Made by a program: the position numbers and the translations under genes
Notes under the pieces: generated by a model
The model's input: the letters and a program-made list of their open reading frames with translations, nothing else
The model's database searches: none
What the model was told of the DNA's origin: nothing
Part shown: piece by piece, positions 40,147-50,803 of the stretch
Numbering within the stretch: the stretch's first letter is position 1
Layout of the letters: each line of letters starts with the position of its first letter
Source of the DNA: Synaphobranchus kaupii
Lineage: Eukaryota > Chordata > Actinopteri > Anguilliformes > Synaphobranchidae
Direction of reading: 5' to 3'
Assembly (NCBI GenBank): GCA_029718625.1
Contig: CM056383.1
Span: forward strand, 15,121,066 to 15,185,065
DNA length: 64,000 nt

Positions 40147-40757
40147 AGGTTGTATCAGCGATTTTGGGTGGAAACATAAATGATCACATTCATCTGATTT
40201 TTCCTCACGATCCGCTAGCTGCCCGCCCCATAAGCAGGCCGTCAAAAAACCGCGTCTCTGTAGGCAGCCTATGCTCCGAGATCGTACACAAAAAACAAAT
40301 GGTACTACCAACCACTCAAAACCAAAATAAACAGTATTCCAACCAATCACAATGATCTGCACAAACGCTAATACTCTTATCTCGCTGAAATCTTGACGGA
40401 TTTACAAACGGTTTGATTTCTTACAAACGTTATTAACGTGGTTATAATTCTGGATGCTTGAACACTATTTTTTTTAAAACATAACATAATTATTCATAAG
40501 TATGTTTGTTTGGGATTTCGCTTCAGAAGTAACGTCACGTTTGTGCAGATCATTGTGATTGGTTGGAATACTGTTTATTTTGGTTTTGAGTAGTTGGTAG
40601 TACCATTGTTTTTGTGTACGATCTCGGAGCATAGGCTGCCTACAGAGACGCGGTTTTTTTGACGGCCTGCTTATGGGGCGGGCAGCTAGCGGGTCGTGAG
40701 GAAAAATCAGATGAATGTGATCATTTATGTTTCCACCCAAAATCGCTGATACAACCT
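40147..40757. mobile_element. TTAA-flanked MITE with about 220-bp inverted arms
   Basis: Left arm 40147-40367 and right arm 40538-40757 are near-perfect reverse complements, starting AGGTTGTATCAGCGATTTTG. TTAA flanks both sides (40143-40146 and 40758-40761). A 170-bp non-repeated centre separates the arms. There is no coding capacity. The TTAA target and long arms fit a piggyBac- or Kolobok-type non-autonomous element. Confidence 0.82.
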
Positions 40758-41198
40758 TTAATGTGTACATACTAATAATTTCACCATCATACTATCTTGT
40801 CCTGCTCTATTGAGATTGCAACGTTATCTAGGCTAATTATTATTAACAAGTTAGCAAACCTATGAAACAAACTTTTGAAGTAGGCAACACAATGTTTACA
40901 TTTATATTTCTGTCATCATGAAAACAATAAAACACTGCTGAATAAAGTAGCAAAGATAGCCAATGTAGCTTTGCTGTCCTGCGTGTATTGTCATCAGTAA
41001 AACTAAAATGCATTGTCCAAAGAACGTAACGTTACAGACAGGGTTGCCAGGTCCAGGAAAAATATCCAGCCCAAAGTCTGCTTCAAACCCGCCCAATGGA
41101 AGCTTAAACTAGCCCAAAATTTCAAGTGTCCTGAAACGTTGTTTGTCAAAACTGTATATTGCGAAGCATTATTGGTATAGCCTACTACTCTGCTATGA

Positions 41199-41258
<60 letters not shown>

Positions 41259-41282
41259 ACACACACACACACACACACACCT
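41199..41282. repeat. (CA)n microsatellite inside the hAT
   Basis: About 80 bases of CA dinucleotide with one interruption near 41254-41258. Confidence 0.95.
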
Positions 41283-41939
41283 GTTATCACCACAAACATT
41301 AAATAATAAGACATTGTAGTTCTTTAAATCCCCACAATAAAGAAATTAATCGCATCAGGTTCTAATTTTCAGATCCCAGTAAAGACTATTAAACGTTATC
41401 AATGAAAGTATTGACTTTGACTTGTACTTACTCTTTTCTGTTCTCTCCTCTCCCCTTTTCTGTTCTCTCCTCTCTGCTCCTCTCCACTCCTCTCCCTGTT
41501 CATTGTTGTTTTCTGTCTATATACACAAGCACCAACATTCATACAATAGGTCTACACTAGAATACAGATCACAGTAATTGCCAAAATTATAATCTTAAAA
41601 CAATATGCTTACAAGATGGACTTGACTGCTCACTTTGTCCTCTTTCCACCTTCATGTCTTCTAACAATTTCTCCTTCCTTTTCTTATTATCCCAAGATCT
41701 ATTCGGATTTTCAGCTTACATGTCGAACTATTCACAAGCTTGGCTTCCTATCTGCTCTCTGTTGCCACATCACAGACCTTTTAAATTCCTAACTGCTTGC
41801 ATGTTTCTGTTCTGTCCTCTTCTCCTCTTATGCCATGACTTTTCAGAACTTTTCCTTTCCAAACTATTATCTTACTGTGCAGCTTCCTTTTGATTTCAGC
41901 TTTGATCAAGAACTATTTACAGTCTTTATGCCTTTTCTT

Positions 41940-42561
41940 TTAGACATTTGTGGTCTCTTCCTCATCTTGCTCAGCCGGAGCTGAGTAGATATCTGCAGTG
42001 AAGAGAGAGAGCATCCTTGGTGTTGGCTTGAATTTGTGGCAGTAGATTTTGTTTCTTTGCATATAAGCTCGAATCCTCATTATATTGAACAGACACTTTT
42101 GCTCCAACCTGTTTCGCAGCTTGTTCTTTATGAGAGCCATTTGGGAAAAAGCCCGTTCAACAACAGCATTGCTGAATGGTAAAGCAAGAAGAGACAGGGC
42201 AAAGTTTCCCAGTTCTTCAAAATCTCTGTCATCTGCTGCATCTGTGTGCATTGCAACTTCAATCCAAAAGACTTCAACTTGTCTGTCCTCCATATTTTTC
42301 CATTGTAAAGCATGAATCACTCTCCACTGTTGCTCTGCTTTTCCTATATCTCCTTTGAAGAGAGAGAGGAAGAAGGGAAGATCATCTAGCTTTGGCTTAT
42401 TTGCACACATAACATGGCTGGGTGACAGGAATTTGAGAGCCTCTAGTTGTTTCATGTTACCTGGAAGCCTCTTCTTGATCTCCTTGGCTAACTCTAGCAT
42501 GTAGTCCCTGCATCTCTTTTTCATGTCCTGTACTGCCTGGTCACTTATTCCTCTTGATTCA
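41940..42561 (-). pseudogene. hAT transposase, C-terminal part
   Basis: This is the 3' end of a hAT transposase, which excises and reinserts the element through an RNase-H-like DDE nuclease. The frame runs on the minus strand from the Gypsy junction (42561) to a stop at 41940. It contains the hAT C-terminal signature LPFSNAVVERAFSQM followed by IKNKLRNRL, the region with the last acidic catalytic residue and the dimerisation surface. No ATG belongs here; the sequence simply begins at the junction. Compared with full-length hAT proteins of the ZBED-like type, roughly 200 residues between this piece and the end of the N-terminal piece are missing, so DNA was lost at the Gypsy 5' junction. C-terminal sequence is otherwise clean. 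Confidence 0.85.
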
Positions 42562-43770
42562 TGGTTGCTAGTCGGCGCCAGTTCGTTAACTAACCTTCCT
42601 AGTTAAAGTCATTTCACGTTTCTGGTCCGGTGTTCTGCTGTTCGCTTGGTGTAACTTGCTTACCTGTTCTGCGGTTTGGTAGCTATCCTCCCGTAACATT
42701 CGCTGTTGCATGCTACTTAACTTGTCTCCCTTCAATCTCCAGACGCCGTGGTTTCAGCTCCCCTGCAGCAGTGTTTGTTTCCCTGTATGTTGTGTGAGTG
42801 TGTTGCGGTACCTCCAACTCCAGCTCGGGTCTAGATCCGCTGCCAAGTCCTGCCTGGCTAACTCACTCTGTCGTTCCTGTCCGGCCGTAGCTACCTCCTG
42901 TACTTCGGTTACGGTTCCAGGATCCCTGGAGTACAGCCGGCTCCTACGGGACCTACCCGAGCTACGCCTCACCTCCCAGCCCCGTCGGGTTTTCGCCAGC
43001 TACTACCCTGGCTGTCGTCTCACCTCCTTAAAAAGACCTCCCGGTCGAAACCCTGTCTGCAGTACCCTGCTACTAACCTCTGCTTTCTGTCCTTGATCCA
43101 AGTAGACCGTCCGGTCCAGTTCGTGAGAGAGATTCTCCGCCCGAATAAAGTCCAGTTTCGGCTTGGAACAATCGCGCCGTTCCATTACCTGTACCTGAGT
43201 GGTTCACCCGATCCAGTTCCAGTCCAGTCCCGGTGTATAGCCCACCATTCCGTGAGAGTCCAGTTCCGACTTGGAACGTATTCCGTTCCAGCACCCGTTT
43301 CCTGAGTGGACCTCCCAGTCCAGTTCCAGTCCAGTTCCAGTCCAGTTCCAGTCCAGTGCCGGTGTGTTGTACACCTCCAGTTGAGTCCAGTTCCGGCTTG
43401 GAACAAGTTCCGTGCCGGCTCCCGTTTCCTGAGTGGACCTCCCGGTCCAGTTCCGGTCCTGACCCGGTGCTAACTCCTCCACCTACCCTATCCAGTTCCG
43501 GCTTGGAACTGTTGGGCACTCCCTGCACCCAGTCCGGCTTGGACTTCCAGTCCTGCACCCTTTCGGTTCCGGCTTGGAACCCAACCCTGGTTTAAAGTCC
43601 AGCTCCGGCTTGGAGCAGTCCGTATCGGACTACATTTATGTTCTGTGTATTTATTGTTTGACTTTCCTGTACAGCTTTGGGACTACCCCAACGCTTAATA
43701 AATACCCCCTTTTCTTGAATCTGCCTCCTGGTCGTTGCACTTGGGTTCGTCCCATATCAGGATCGTAACA
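42562..43770 (+). repeat. 5' LTR of Gypsy copy 1, U3-deleted
   Basis: It aligns with the 3' LTR from its position 48327 onward, so the first 273 bp (essentially all of U3 including the TATA box) are missing and hAT sequence abuts directly. It keeps the predicted RNA start motif GCCAGTTCGTT (42577-42587), the hairpin array (43155-43616), AATAAA (43697-43702) and the terminus GTAACA. It differs from the 3' LTR by roughly ten substitutions, one extra 12-bp repeat unit and a short divergent segment near 43100-43135, so it is an older insertion than copy 2. Confidence 0.9.
43155..43616 (+). other. Hairpin array in the leader of Gypsy copy 1
   Basis: Seven small hairpins share a five-base loop: 43155-43169, 43263-43277, 43390-43404, 43495-43509, 43531-43545, 43565-43581 and 43602-43616. 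Loops are GGCTT six times and GACTT once. The stems differ (GTTTC/GGAAC, GTTCC/GGAAC, AGTCC/GGACT, GGTTCC/GGAACC, GCTCC/GGAGC), yet every one remains fully paired, counting one G-U pair. This compensatory pattern suggests that the RNA structure matters. A role in packaging, dimerisation or translation is inference. Confidence 0.75.
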
Positions 43771-43771
43771 G

Positions 43772-43782
43772 AACGAACTGGC
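43772..43782 (+). promoter_or_regulatory. Self-type primer-binding site, Gypsy copy 1
   Basis: AACGAACTGGC starts two bases after the LTR end. It is the exact complement of the predicted RNA 5' end GCCAGTTCGTT (42577-42587). No tRNA 3' end match is needed. Confidence 0.75.
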
Positions 43783-43789
43783 CAAAAGC

Positions 43790-44772
43790 ATGGACCCAGC
43801 CGACCTGGAACAGATTCGCCACGCCTTCTCCTGCCAAACTGCGGTCAGCGACCAACAGGGCCGTCGTTTGGATGATGTTTTGGAAGTACTAAGGGGCATC
43901 ACGGAGCAGGTAGCTCAACTTTCGCTTCATCAGCCGCTACCGCGGATTCCTGTGGGCCCAATTCCTCCCGCTCCTGAACCACCTCCGGAGGCTCCGGTTC
44001 CCACTTCAAGCCGGGAGCCCCGAGTGCAACACCCCGAGTTATATCGCGGGGGGTTGGGGAGATGTCGTGAATTTTTAATGAAGTGTGACATAGTGTTCCG
44101 TATGCAGCCCACCTCCTTCGCCTCTGACTCCTGTAAGATCGCGTTCATCATGAGCAGCTTGGGAGGAAGTGCCCTGGAGTGGGTTACATCCATCTGGGAC
44201 AGCCAGGCTCCGTTGTGCAGCAACTTTGCAGCCTTTACCGCTGAGATGCGGCGCGTGTTTGATCACCCTACCTGCGGGCGAGACGCTACCCAACGTCTGC
44301 TCCAAGTTCGTCAAGGCAATCGCAGCGTCGCAGAGATGGCATTCAGTTCCGCACCCTCGCCGCGGAGTCCGGATGGAATGACACCTCCCTTCAGGGGGCT
44401 TTCCGCCAAGCTCTTAGCGAGGAACTCAAGGACCAGCTTGCTACTCCGGAGGAGTCCAACTCTCTCAATAGTCTCATTAGCCTCGCCATTGCTATAGATA
44501 ATCGTCTCCATATCCGGGCCCGTGAGCGGGGAAGAAACTCCGGGCGTCATCTACCCTCCGACACTCCTAACGTACGCCAACACACCTCAGTCACTGGATC
44601 TAGGGCGTCGACTGGTGTCTCCGAGGAGGAGCCTATGCAGCTGGGCAGAGTTTCGGTCGACCCCGAGGAGCGCCAACGCCGTCTTCGCACTAGGTCCTGT
44701 TTTTACTGCGGCAAGCCTGGCCATCAGATCGCCTCCTGTCCTATACGCCCAAAAGAATGGGCTCGCCAGTAA
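43790..44772 (+). pseudogene. gag: gag of Gypsy copy 1 (frameshifted)
   Basis: Gag forms the particle that packages the retrotransposon RNA. The start ATG (43790) lies 20 bp after the 5' LTR, as in the intact copy, and the first 180 or so residues are collinear with that copy (it begins [13 protein letters not shown] in both). A single C is missing near 44340, in the word ATGGCATTCAG where the intact copy has ATGGCCATTCAG. Translation in the original frame therefore runs into unrelated sequence and stops at 44497. The downstream CCHC knuckle [14 protein letters not shown] is still encoded in the shifted frame, with the ancestral stop at 44770-44772. Confidence 0.88.
44748..44754 (+). promoter_or_regulatory. 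Putative -1 ribosomal frameshift site, Gypsy copy 1
   Basis: CCCAAAA lies just before the ancestral gag stop, in the same place and phase as in the intact copy. Confidence 0.6.
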
Positions 44773-47700
44773 AACTGGGCGTACTGACGAGCCCCATCAT
44801 TCCAAACCATGCAGCTCAGGATCGCCTTGTGTTCAAGGCTACCCTCCTCTGGAGGGACAAGACAGCGGCCTCCTCGGCTCTCATCGATTCCGGGGCCGAC
44901 GCCAACTTTATGGACATCACCTTCGCCAGGAGGGCCGGCATTCCCACGGAGCTTCTACCCTCTCCCATTTCTGCTCTTGCTCTGGACGGTAGGAGCTTGG
45001 GGTTAGTTACCCACTCCACTGTTCCTATCCAACTTGTTTTGTCTGGCAATCATCGGGAATCTATTCAACTCCTGCTCATCCACTCCAAACAGTCTGCTCT
45101 TGTTTTAGGTCAGACCTGGCTCCGCCTCCACAACCCTCATATTGACTGGAAAGCCGGTCGCATCCTGGCGTGGAGTGCCCACTGTCTAGCCAGTTGTCTC
45201 CGTTCTGCTCTACCCCCTCCGGGGTCCAGAAATCCCTGTTCTGTGCAACCTGTGCTTGATTTATCTAACGTTCCTAAACAATATCACGATCTGGTACAGG
45301 TTTTTTCTAAATCACGTGCTCTGTCCTTACCTCCTCACAGGCCGTACGACTGTTGCATTGATCTGCTGGCGGGAGCCAAACTGCCATCTGGCCGCCTCTA
45401 CAGTCTGTCGGGACCGGAGAAACTGGCTATGGAGGAGTACATACATGAGTCCCTCGCTTCGGGTATTATCCGTCCCTCCTCATCCCCGGTCGGTGCAGGG
45501 TTCTTCTTCGTAGGGAAGAAGGATGGCTCTCTGCGACCCTGCATCGACTACCGTGGACTCAATCAAGTCACTATCCGTAACAAGTACCCTCTTCCCCTCA
45601 TTAACACCGCCTTTGAACCCCTCTCGCAAGCAGTTACGTTTACGAAGCTCGACCTCCGTAACGCTTATCATTTGGTGCGTATATCCCTTCGGCCTTACTA
45701 ATGCCCCAGCAGTCTTCCAGGGCATGGTGAACGACGTTTTGCGTGACCTACTGGGGAGGAGTGTATTTGTTTACATTGACGACATTTTAATTTTTTCTAA
45801 ATCCCCCCAGGAACACGTTCTCCACGTCCGGGAGGTTCTCCAGCGGCTGCTGGAGAATCAGCTGTTCGTTAAGGCGGAGAAGTGTTCTTTTCATGTCTCT
45901 ACTGTCCCGTTCCTCGGCTTCATCATCGAGGAGGGCAGTATCCGGGCGGACCCTGCGAAAATCAAGGCGGTGACAGAATGGCCCCAACCCACCTCTCGCA
46001 AGCACCTTCAGCAGTTCCTTGGGTTTGCTAATTTCTATCGCCGTTTTATCCGCAATTATAGTGTCATTGCCGCTCCCCTTACCAAACTCACCTCCGTTGC
46101 TTTGCCCTTCTGTTGGAATTCCGATGCCCAGCAAGCATTTGAACTGCTCAAGGTTCGGTTTTCCTCAGCTCCTATCCTCTGTCACCCGGACACTTCTCGT
46201 CAGTTCACCGTTGAGGTGGATGCCTCCGACACCGGCGTGGGGGCCATTCTGTCTCAACGAGCCGCCTTGGACAACAAGCTCCATCCCTGCGCATTCTTCT
46301 CCCGGAGACTGTCCTCCGCGGAGCGGAACTATGATGTCGGGGATCGGGAACTGCTGGCCATCAAACTGGCTCTTGAGGAGTGGCGCCACTGGCTGGAGGG
46401 GACAGGTAATCCCTTCCTTGTTTTGACCGACGATCAAAACCTTATTTATTTAAAATCTGCCAAGAGGCTTAATGCCCGTCAGGCTAGATGGTCGTTATTT
46501 TTTGCCCGTTTTAATTTTTCTGTTTCTTTCCGCCCCGGTTCCCGTAATATCAAGGCAGATGCCTTGTCCCGTATTTTTTCCCTCCCCTCCAGTCCTGCTG
46601 ATCCGGAGCCCATTCTACCGGCTTCCTGTGTGGTGGCTGCGGTCTCCTGGGAGATCGAGGGTATCGTGAAGGCCGCTCAGACTTCCCAACCGGATCCCCG
46701 CAGTAACCCTAACTCCTGCCTTTTTGTGCCCAATTCCGTCCGCTCCCAGGTCCTTGAATGGGTTCACGCCTCGTGCCTGGCTTGTCACCCAGGTGTTGCC
46801 AGAACGATCGCCCTTGTCAGGAGGAGTTTTTGGTGGCCTACCCTTAAGGGGGATACCCGTGCCTTTGTCCTGGCCTGCTCTGTGTGCGCCAGGAGCAAGG
46901 CATCCCACCAGCCTCCCTCTGGTCTTCTCCTTCCCCTCCCTGTCCCGGGCCGTCCTTGGAGTCACATTGGCGTGGACTTCGTCACCGGTCTGCCGTTGTC
47001 AGAAGGTAACACCGTTATTCTGACAATAGTGGACCGGTTCTCCAAGGCGGTTCACTTTGTTCCCCTCCCTAAACTCCCGTCTGCCCTTGAGACCGCTGAG
47101 CTCTTGGTGTTGCATGTGGTCAGGCTGCACGGGATCCCCTCAGACATTGTGTCTGACCGTGGGCCCCAGTTCTCCTCCCGGGTTTGGAAGGCGTTCTGTG
47201 TAGCCCTGGGTGCCTCGGCTAGTTTATCTTCTGGTTTTCATCCCCAGTCTAACGGCCAGGCAGAGAGGGCGAACCAGGACCTGGGGGCCACCCTGCGGTG
47301 CGTCACTGTTCGTAATCCCGCCTCTTGGAGCCGTTTTCTCCCCTGGGTTGAGTACGCTCACAACTCCCTTAAATGTGCTTCTGCAGGGTTATCTCCTTTC
47401 GAATGCTCGTTAGGTTATCAACCCCCTCTCCTGTCGGCCCAGGAGGCTGAGGTAGCTGTCCCCTCTGTTAAATCTCATCTCCTTAGATGTAAACGCATGT
47501 GGAGGCTTACGCGCACCGCACTCCTTCGCTCCAATTCCCGTTCCCAACGTCTGGCGGACCTTCACAGGACCGCAGCCCCGCAGTATAGGGCCGGTCAGCA
47601 GGTCTGGCTTTCTACCTCTAATATTTCCCTTCCCTCCTCCTCCAAGAAACTCCAGCCCCGCTTTATTGGTCCCTTTCCTATCATTTGTTTGGTTAATCCA

Positions 47701-48042
47701 GTTTCTGTTAAACTTTCCCTCCCTGCCTCCCTCAAAGTTTACCCTGTTTTTCATGTCTCCCAAATTAAGCCTGTCTCCTCCAGCCCCCTCAGTACACCCA
47801 CCATCCCTCCGCCTCCTGTCCGGGTTATCGACGACGCCCCGGCCTACACGGTTAACCGTGTTATTGATATCCGCCGTAAGGGCCGGGGTTTCCAATACCT
47901 CGTCGACTGGGAGGGATATGGTCCTGAGGAGCGGTCGTGGCTCCACAAGAGCCTCATTCTGGATCACTCGCTCATCCTGGATTTCTACAGACTGTTCCCT
48001 GATAAAACCAGGCCTCCTGGTACGCCAGGTGGCGTACATTGA
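44755..48042 (+). pseudogene. pol: pol of Gypsy copy 1 (protease, RT, RNase H, integrase, chromodomain; RT deletion)
   Basis: Two open segments, 44757-45701 and 45523-48042, cover the polyprotein in different frames. Segment 1 holds the protease motif [11 protein letters not shown] and the start of reverse transcriptase up to [14 protein letters not shown] 65-bp deletion at about 45683 removes the next 22 or so residues and shifts the frame. Segment 2 then carries YIDD, RNase H, the integrase HHCC region and DDE residues (GVDF, SDRGPQF, NGQAER), and a complete chromodomain ending about 15 residues before the TGA at 48040-48042. The RNase H site reads TDDQNL where the intact copy has TDHQNL. 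No intact polyprotein can be made. Confidence 0.92.
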
Positions 48043-48053
48043 GGGGGGGGTAC

Positions 48054-49518
48054 TGTAACGTTCCGTTCCCTTCCTGTCCGTTTTCCGTGTTTTCCCTTTT
48101 TTCCCTCCGTGTCATGTTGGATCCCTTTGTCCGTGTTTTCCCTGCTGCTGCAGTCTGGGCGTCTTCCTCTGTCTTGTTCGTTTGAGTATCACTTTAGTTT
48201 CCGCCTATCGCTCTCCCCACTCGTTGCATGCATTCCTCACCTTTGTGTTTAGCAATCACTCCCGGTTATCTTCCACACCTGTGCCTCATTCATTCTTTTA
48301 TTCCCTGCACTATTTAAACCCCCGTCTGGTTGCTAGTCGGCGCCAGTTCGTTAACTAACCTTCCTAGTTAAAGTCATTTCACTTTTCTGGTCTGGTGTTC
48401 TGCTGTTCGCTTGGTGTAACTTGCTTACCTGTTCTGCGGTTTGGTAGCTATCCTCCCGTAACATTCGCTGTTGCATGCTACTTAACTTGTCTCCCTTCAA
48501 TCTCCAGACGCCGTGGTTTCAGCTCCCCTGCAGCAGTGTTTGTTTCCCTGTATGTTGTGTGAGTGTGTTGCGGTACCTCCAACTCCAGCTCGGGTCTAGA
48601 TCCGCTGCCAAGTCCTGCCTGGCTAACTCACTCTGTCGTTCCTGTCCGGCCGTAGCTACCTCCTGTACTTCGGTTACGGTTCCAGGATCCCTGGAGTACA
48701 GCCGGCTCCTACGGGACCTACCCGAGCTACGCCTCACCTCCCAGCCCCGTCGGGTTTTCGCCAGCTACTACCCTGGCTGTCGTCTCACCTCCTTAAAAAG
48801 ACCTCCCGGTCGAAACCCTGTCTGCAGTACCCTGCTACTAACCTCTGCTTTCTGTCCTTGATCCAAGTTCCTGTTCTGTCCCGGAGAGAGATTCTCCGCC
48901 CGAATAAAGTCCAGTTTCGGCTTGGAACAATCGCGCCGTTCCAGTACCTGTACCTGAGTGGTTCACCTGGTCCAGTTCCAGTCCAGTCCCGGTGTATAGC
49001 CCACCATTCCGTGAGAGTCCAGTTCCGGCTTGGAACGTATTCCGTTCCAGCACCCGTTTCTTGAGTGGACCTCCCAGTCCAGTTCCAGTCCAGTTCCAGT
49101 CCAGTGCCGGTGTGTTGTACACCTCCAGTTGAGTCCAGTTCCGGCTTGGAACAAGTTCCGTGCCGGCTCCCGTTTCCTGAGTGGACCTCCCGGTCCAGTT
49201 CCGGTCCTGACCCGGTGCTAACTCCTCCACCTACCCTATCCAGTTCCGGCTTGGAACTGTTGGGCACTCCCTGCACCCAGTCCGGCTTGGACTTCCAGTC
49301 CTGCACCCTTTCGGTTCCGGCTTGGAACCCAACCCTGGTTTAAAGTCCAGCTCCGGCTTGGAGCAGTCCGTATCGGACTACATTTATGTTCTGTGTATTT
49401 ATTGTTTGACTTTCCTGTACAGCTTTGGGACTACCCCAACGCTTAATAAATACCCCCTTTTCTTGAATCTGCCTCCTGGTCGTTGCACTTGGGTTCGTCC
49501 CGTATCAGGATCGTAACA
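48054..49518 (+). repeat. 3' LTR of Gypsy copy 1 (complete)
   Basis: 1465 bp, TG...CA, preceded by a G-rich polypurine tract (48041-48050) and TAC. Features: TATTTAAA (48311-48318), predicted RNA start GCCAGTTCGTT at 48342-48352 (31 bp downstream), the hairpin array (about 48915-49365), AATAAA (about 49445-49450) and the terminus GTAACA. The right flank is the hAT transposase. Confidence 0.93.
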
Positions 49519-50372
49519 GTAGGTCTGAGACACCATGTACTCCACATTGCGTGGCAGGACATTCACAGCTTTTGATGCACAGAGCTGAAGGGAATGGCAC
49601 ACACACACTTGATGTAGACAATGTGGGGATTGCGTTCCCGAAATTTCTGAAGCACTGAGTTATGTTGTCCACACATTGTGTTACAACCATCAGTTGCAAG
49701 ACCAATGCAATTCAGTATGGACAGTTTGTTGTCATCCAGGAACTTGAACAAAGCATTTGCTATGGTCAGCGAATTACCAGCTGCAATGTGTATCATTCCT
49801 GCAAAAGTGCTAATGATTTGTGAGTGCTTTTTGCTGTAATATCGGATTACAACACACAGTTGTTTTCTGGTTGTAACATCAGTGCTTTCATCAACAATGA
49901 GAGAGTATGTTCCACTCCCTATATCCTCCAGAAGGTCTTCGTTTGCTACAGGCCCTATCACTGAATTTATCAGTGCTGTGCATTTTGTTCTGCGTAGACT
50001 AATGCCTTTCTTGGAAATGTCTTCCACTACACATCCTAAATGATCAACCGTTAAAATGCTTGAATGGCAAGCAACATGTGCAGCCAGCTGCAGCTCTGCC
50101 TCCTTCACAGGAACATTTCCTCTAAGAAATGACATGCCTGTATCAAATAGTGTTCTGGCATTTGAGAAAGGAGCTGCATTCTTTTTGTGTTTTTCTGTGG
50201 CAGCATGGGTAACCAGGTCACTGTGGTGGGCTCTTATTTCTGTCGTACAATATTTGCAGAATGCTTTTCTGTCGTCATTGGGAACACTCTTTATCCATTC
50301 CATCAACCCTTTCTCTCTCTCCCAGTCCTTACAATATCTTCTCCCGTATTTTCCCCATTTACCTGGTGGCAT
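49519..50372 (-). pseudogene. hAT transposase, N-terminal part with BED zinc finger
   Basis: The start is ATG at 50372, minus strand, about 655 bp inside the right hAT terminus. Residues about 33-62 form a BED-type zinc finger (CKYC, then H-x5-H in THAATEKH), the DNA-binding module of this family. Catalytic-core landmarks follow: VDESTD near residue 161 and ATDGCNTMCGQ near 225, carrying the first two acidic residues. The frame stops at 49563, but the expected continuation (CHSLQLCASKA, then NVEYMV) is present in the next frame down to the Gypsy junction. The cause is one extra TG in the GTGTGTGTG tract near 49598-49606. A Gypsy insertion then ends the gene. Confidence 0.9.
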
Positions 50373-50607
50373 TGTCGCTGTATACTGCTAGCTAGCTAGC
50401 TAGCTAACGTTCACGTCCTCACTGTACCGGTATGTATTTCTTGCTCGCTCTCTCAGCTGTTTCCTTCCCTCTCTCGCGTCGCTTCACAAAATCGGGTCTC
50501 CCTTTCGTCAACTCTTATTCAGCTCTCTAAAAAAATTGTTTTATTGTTGTCAACAAGCAGCAGAGGCAGAGCAGATATCTCTTAACTTTAGACTTCTTAA
50601 CGTTCGC

Positions 50608-50803
50608 CCCGCCTCCAAATTTAGAAGTGAATATAGTACGTAACGTAACGTAACGTAGCTATCAACGCTTTAAATGACGTGAATTCAAACCGCACCACTC
50701 TGACTGCCTCCCAGAGCAGAGCAGTGGCAGCCGGGCCCCGCCCCACCCCCTCTCCCCGCCTCCAAATTTAGAAGTGAACGTAGTACGTAACGTAACGTAG
50801 CTT
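50608..50803. repeat. Direct duplication in the hAT subterminal region
   Basis: CCGCCTCCAAATTTAGAAGT followed by GTACGTAACGTAACGTA occurs at about 50611-50658 and again at about 50757-50801. The repeats carry runs of the pentamer TAACG. Subterminal repeats often bind hAT transposases; that role here is inference. Confidence 0.7.

Larger units (their letters stand above)
42562..49518 (+). mobile_element. Ty3/Gypsy chromovirus (Tf1/sushi type), decayed copy 1
   Basis: An LTR retrotransposon inserted in the hAT transposase: 5' LTR (42562-43770, lacking U3), gag, pol with protease, reverse transcriptase, RNase H, integrase and chromodomain, and a complete 3' LTR (48054-49518). It belongs to the same family as 56009-63241. 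It is dead: a 1-bp deletion in gag, a 65-bp deletion in reverse transcriptase, and no promoter in the 5' LTR. No target duplication is detectable because the left flank was deleted; the right flank begins GTAGG at 49519. Confidence 0.93.

Noticed and set aside
42710..43096. 128-codon frame repeated identically at 48475-48861
   Set aside because: It is leader/LTR sequence present in both LTRs of Gypsy copy 1, not a gene.
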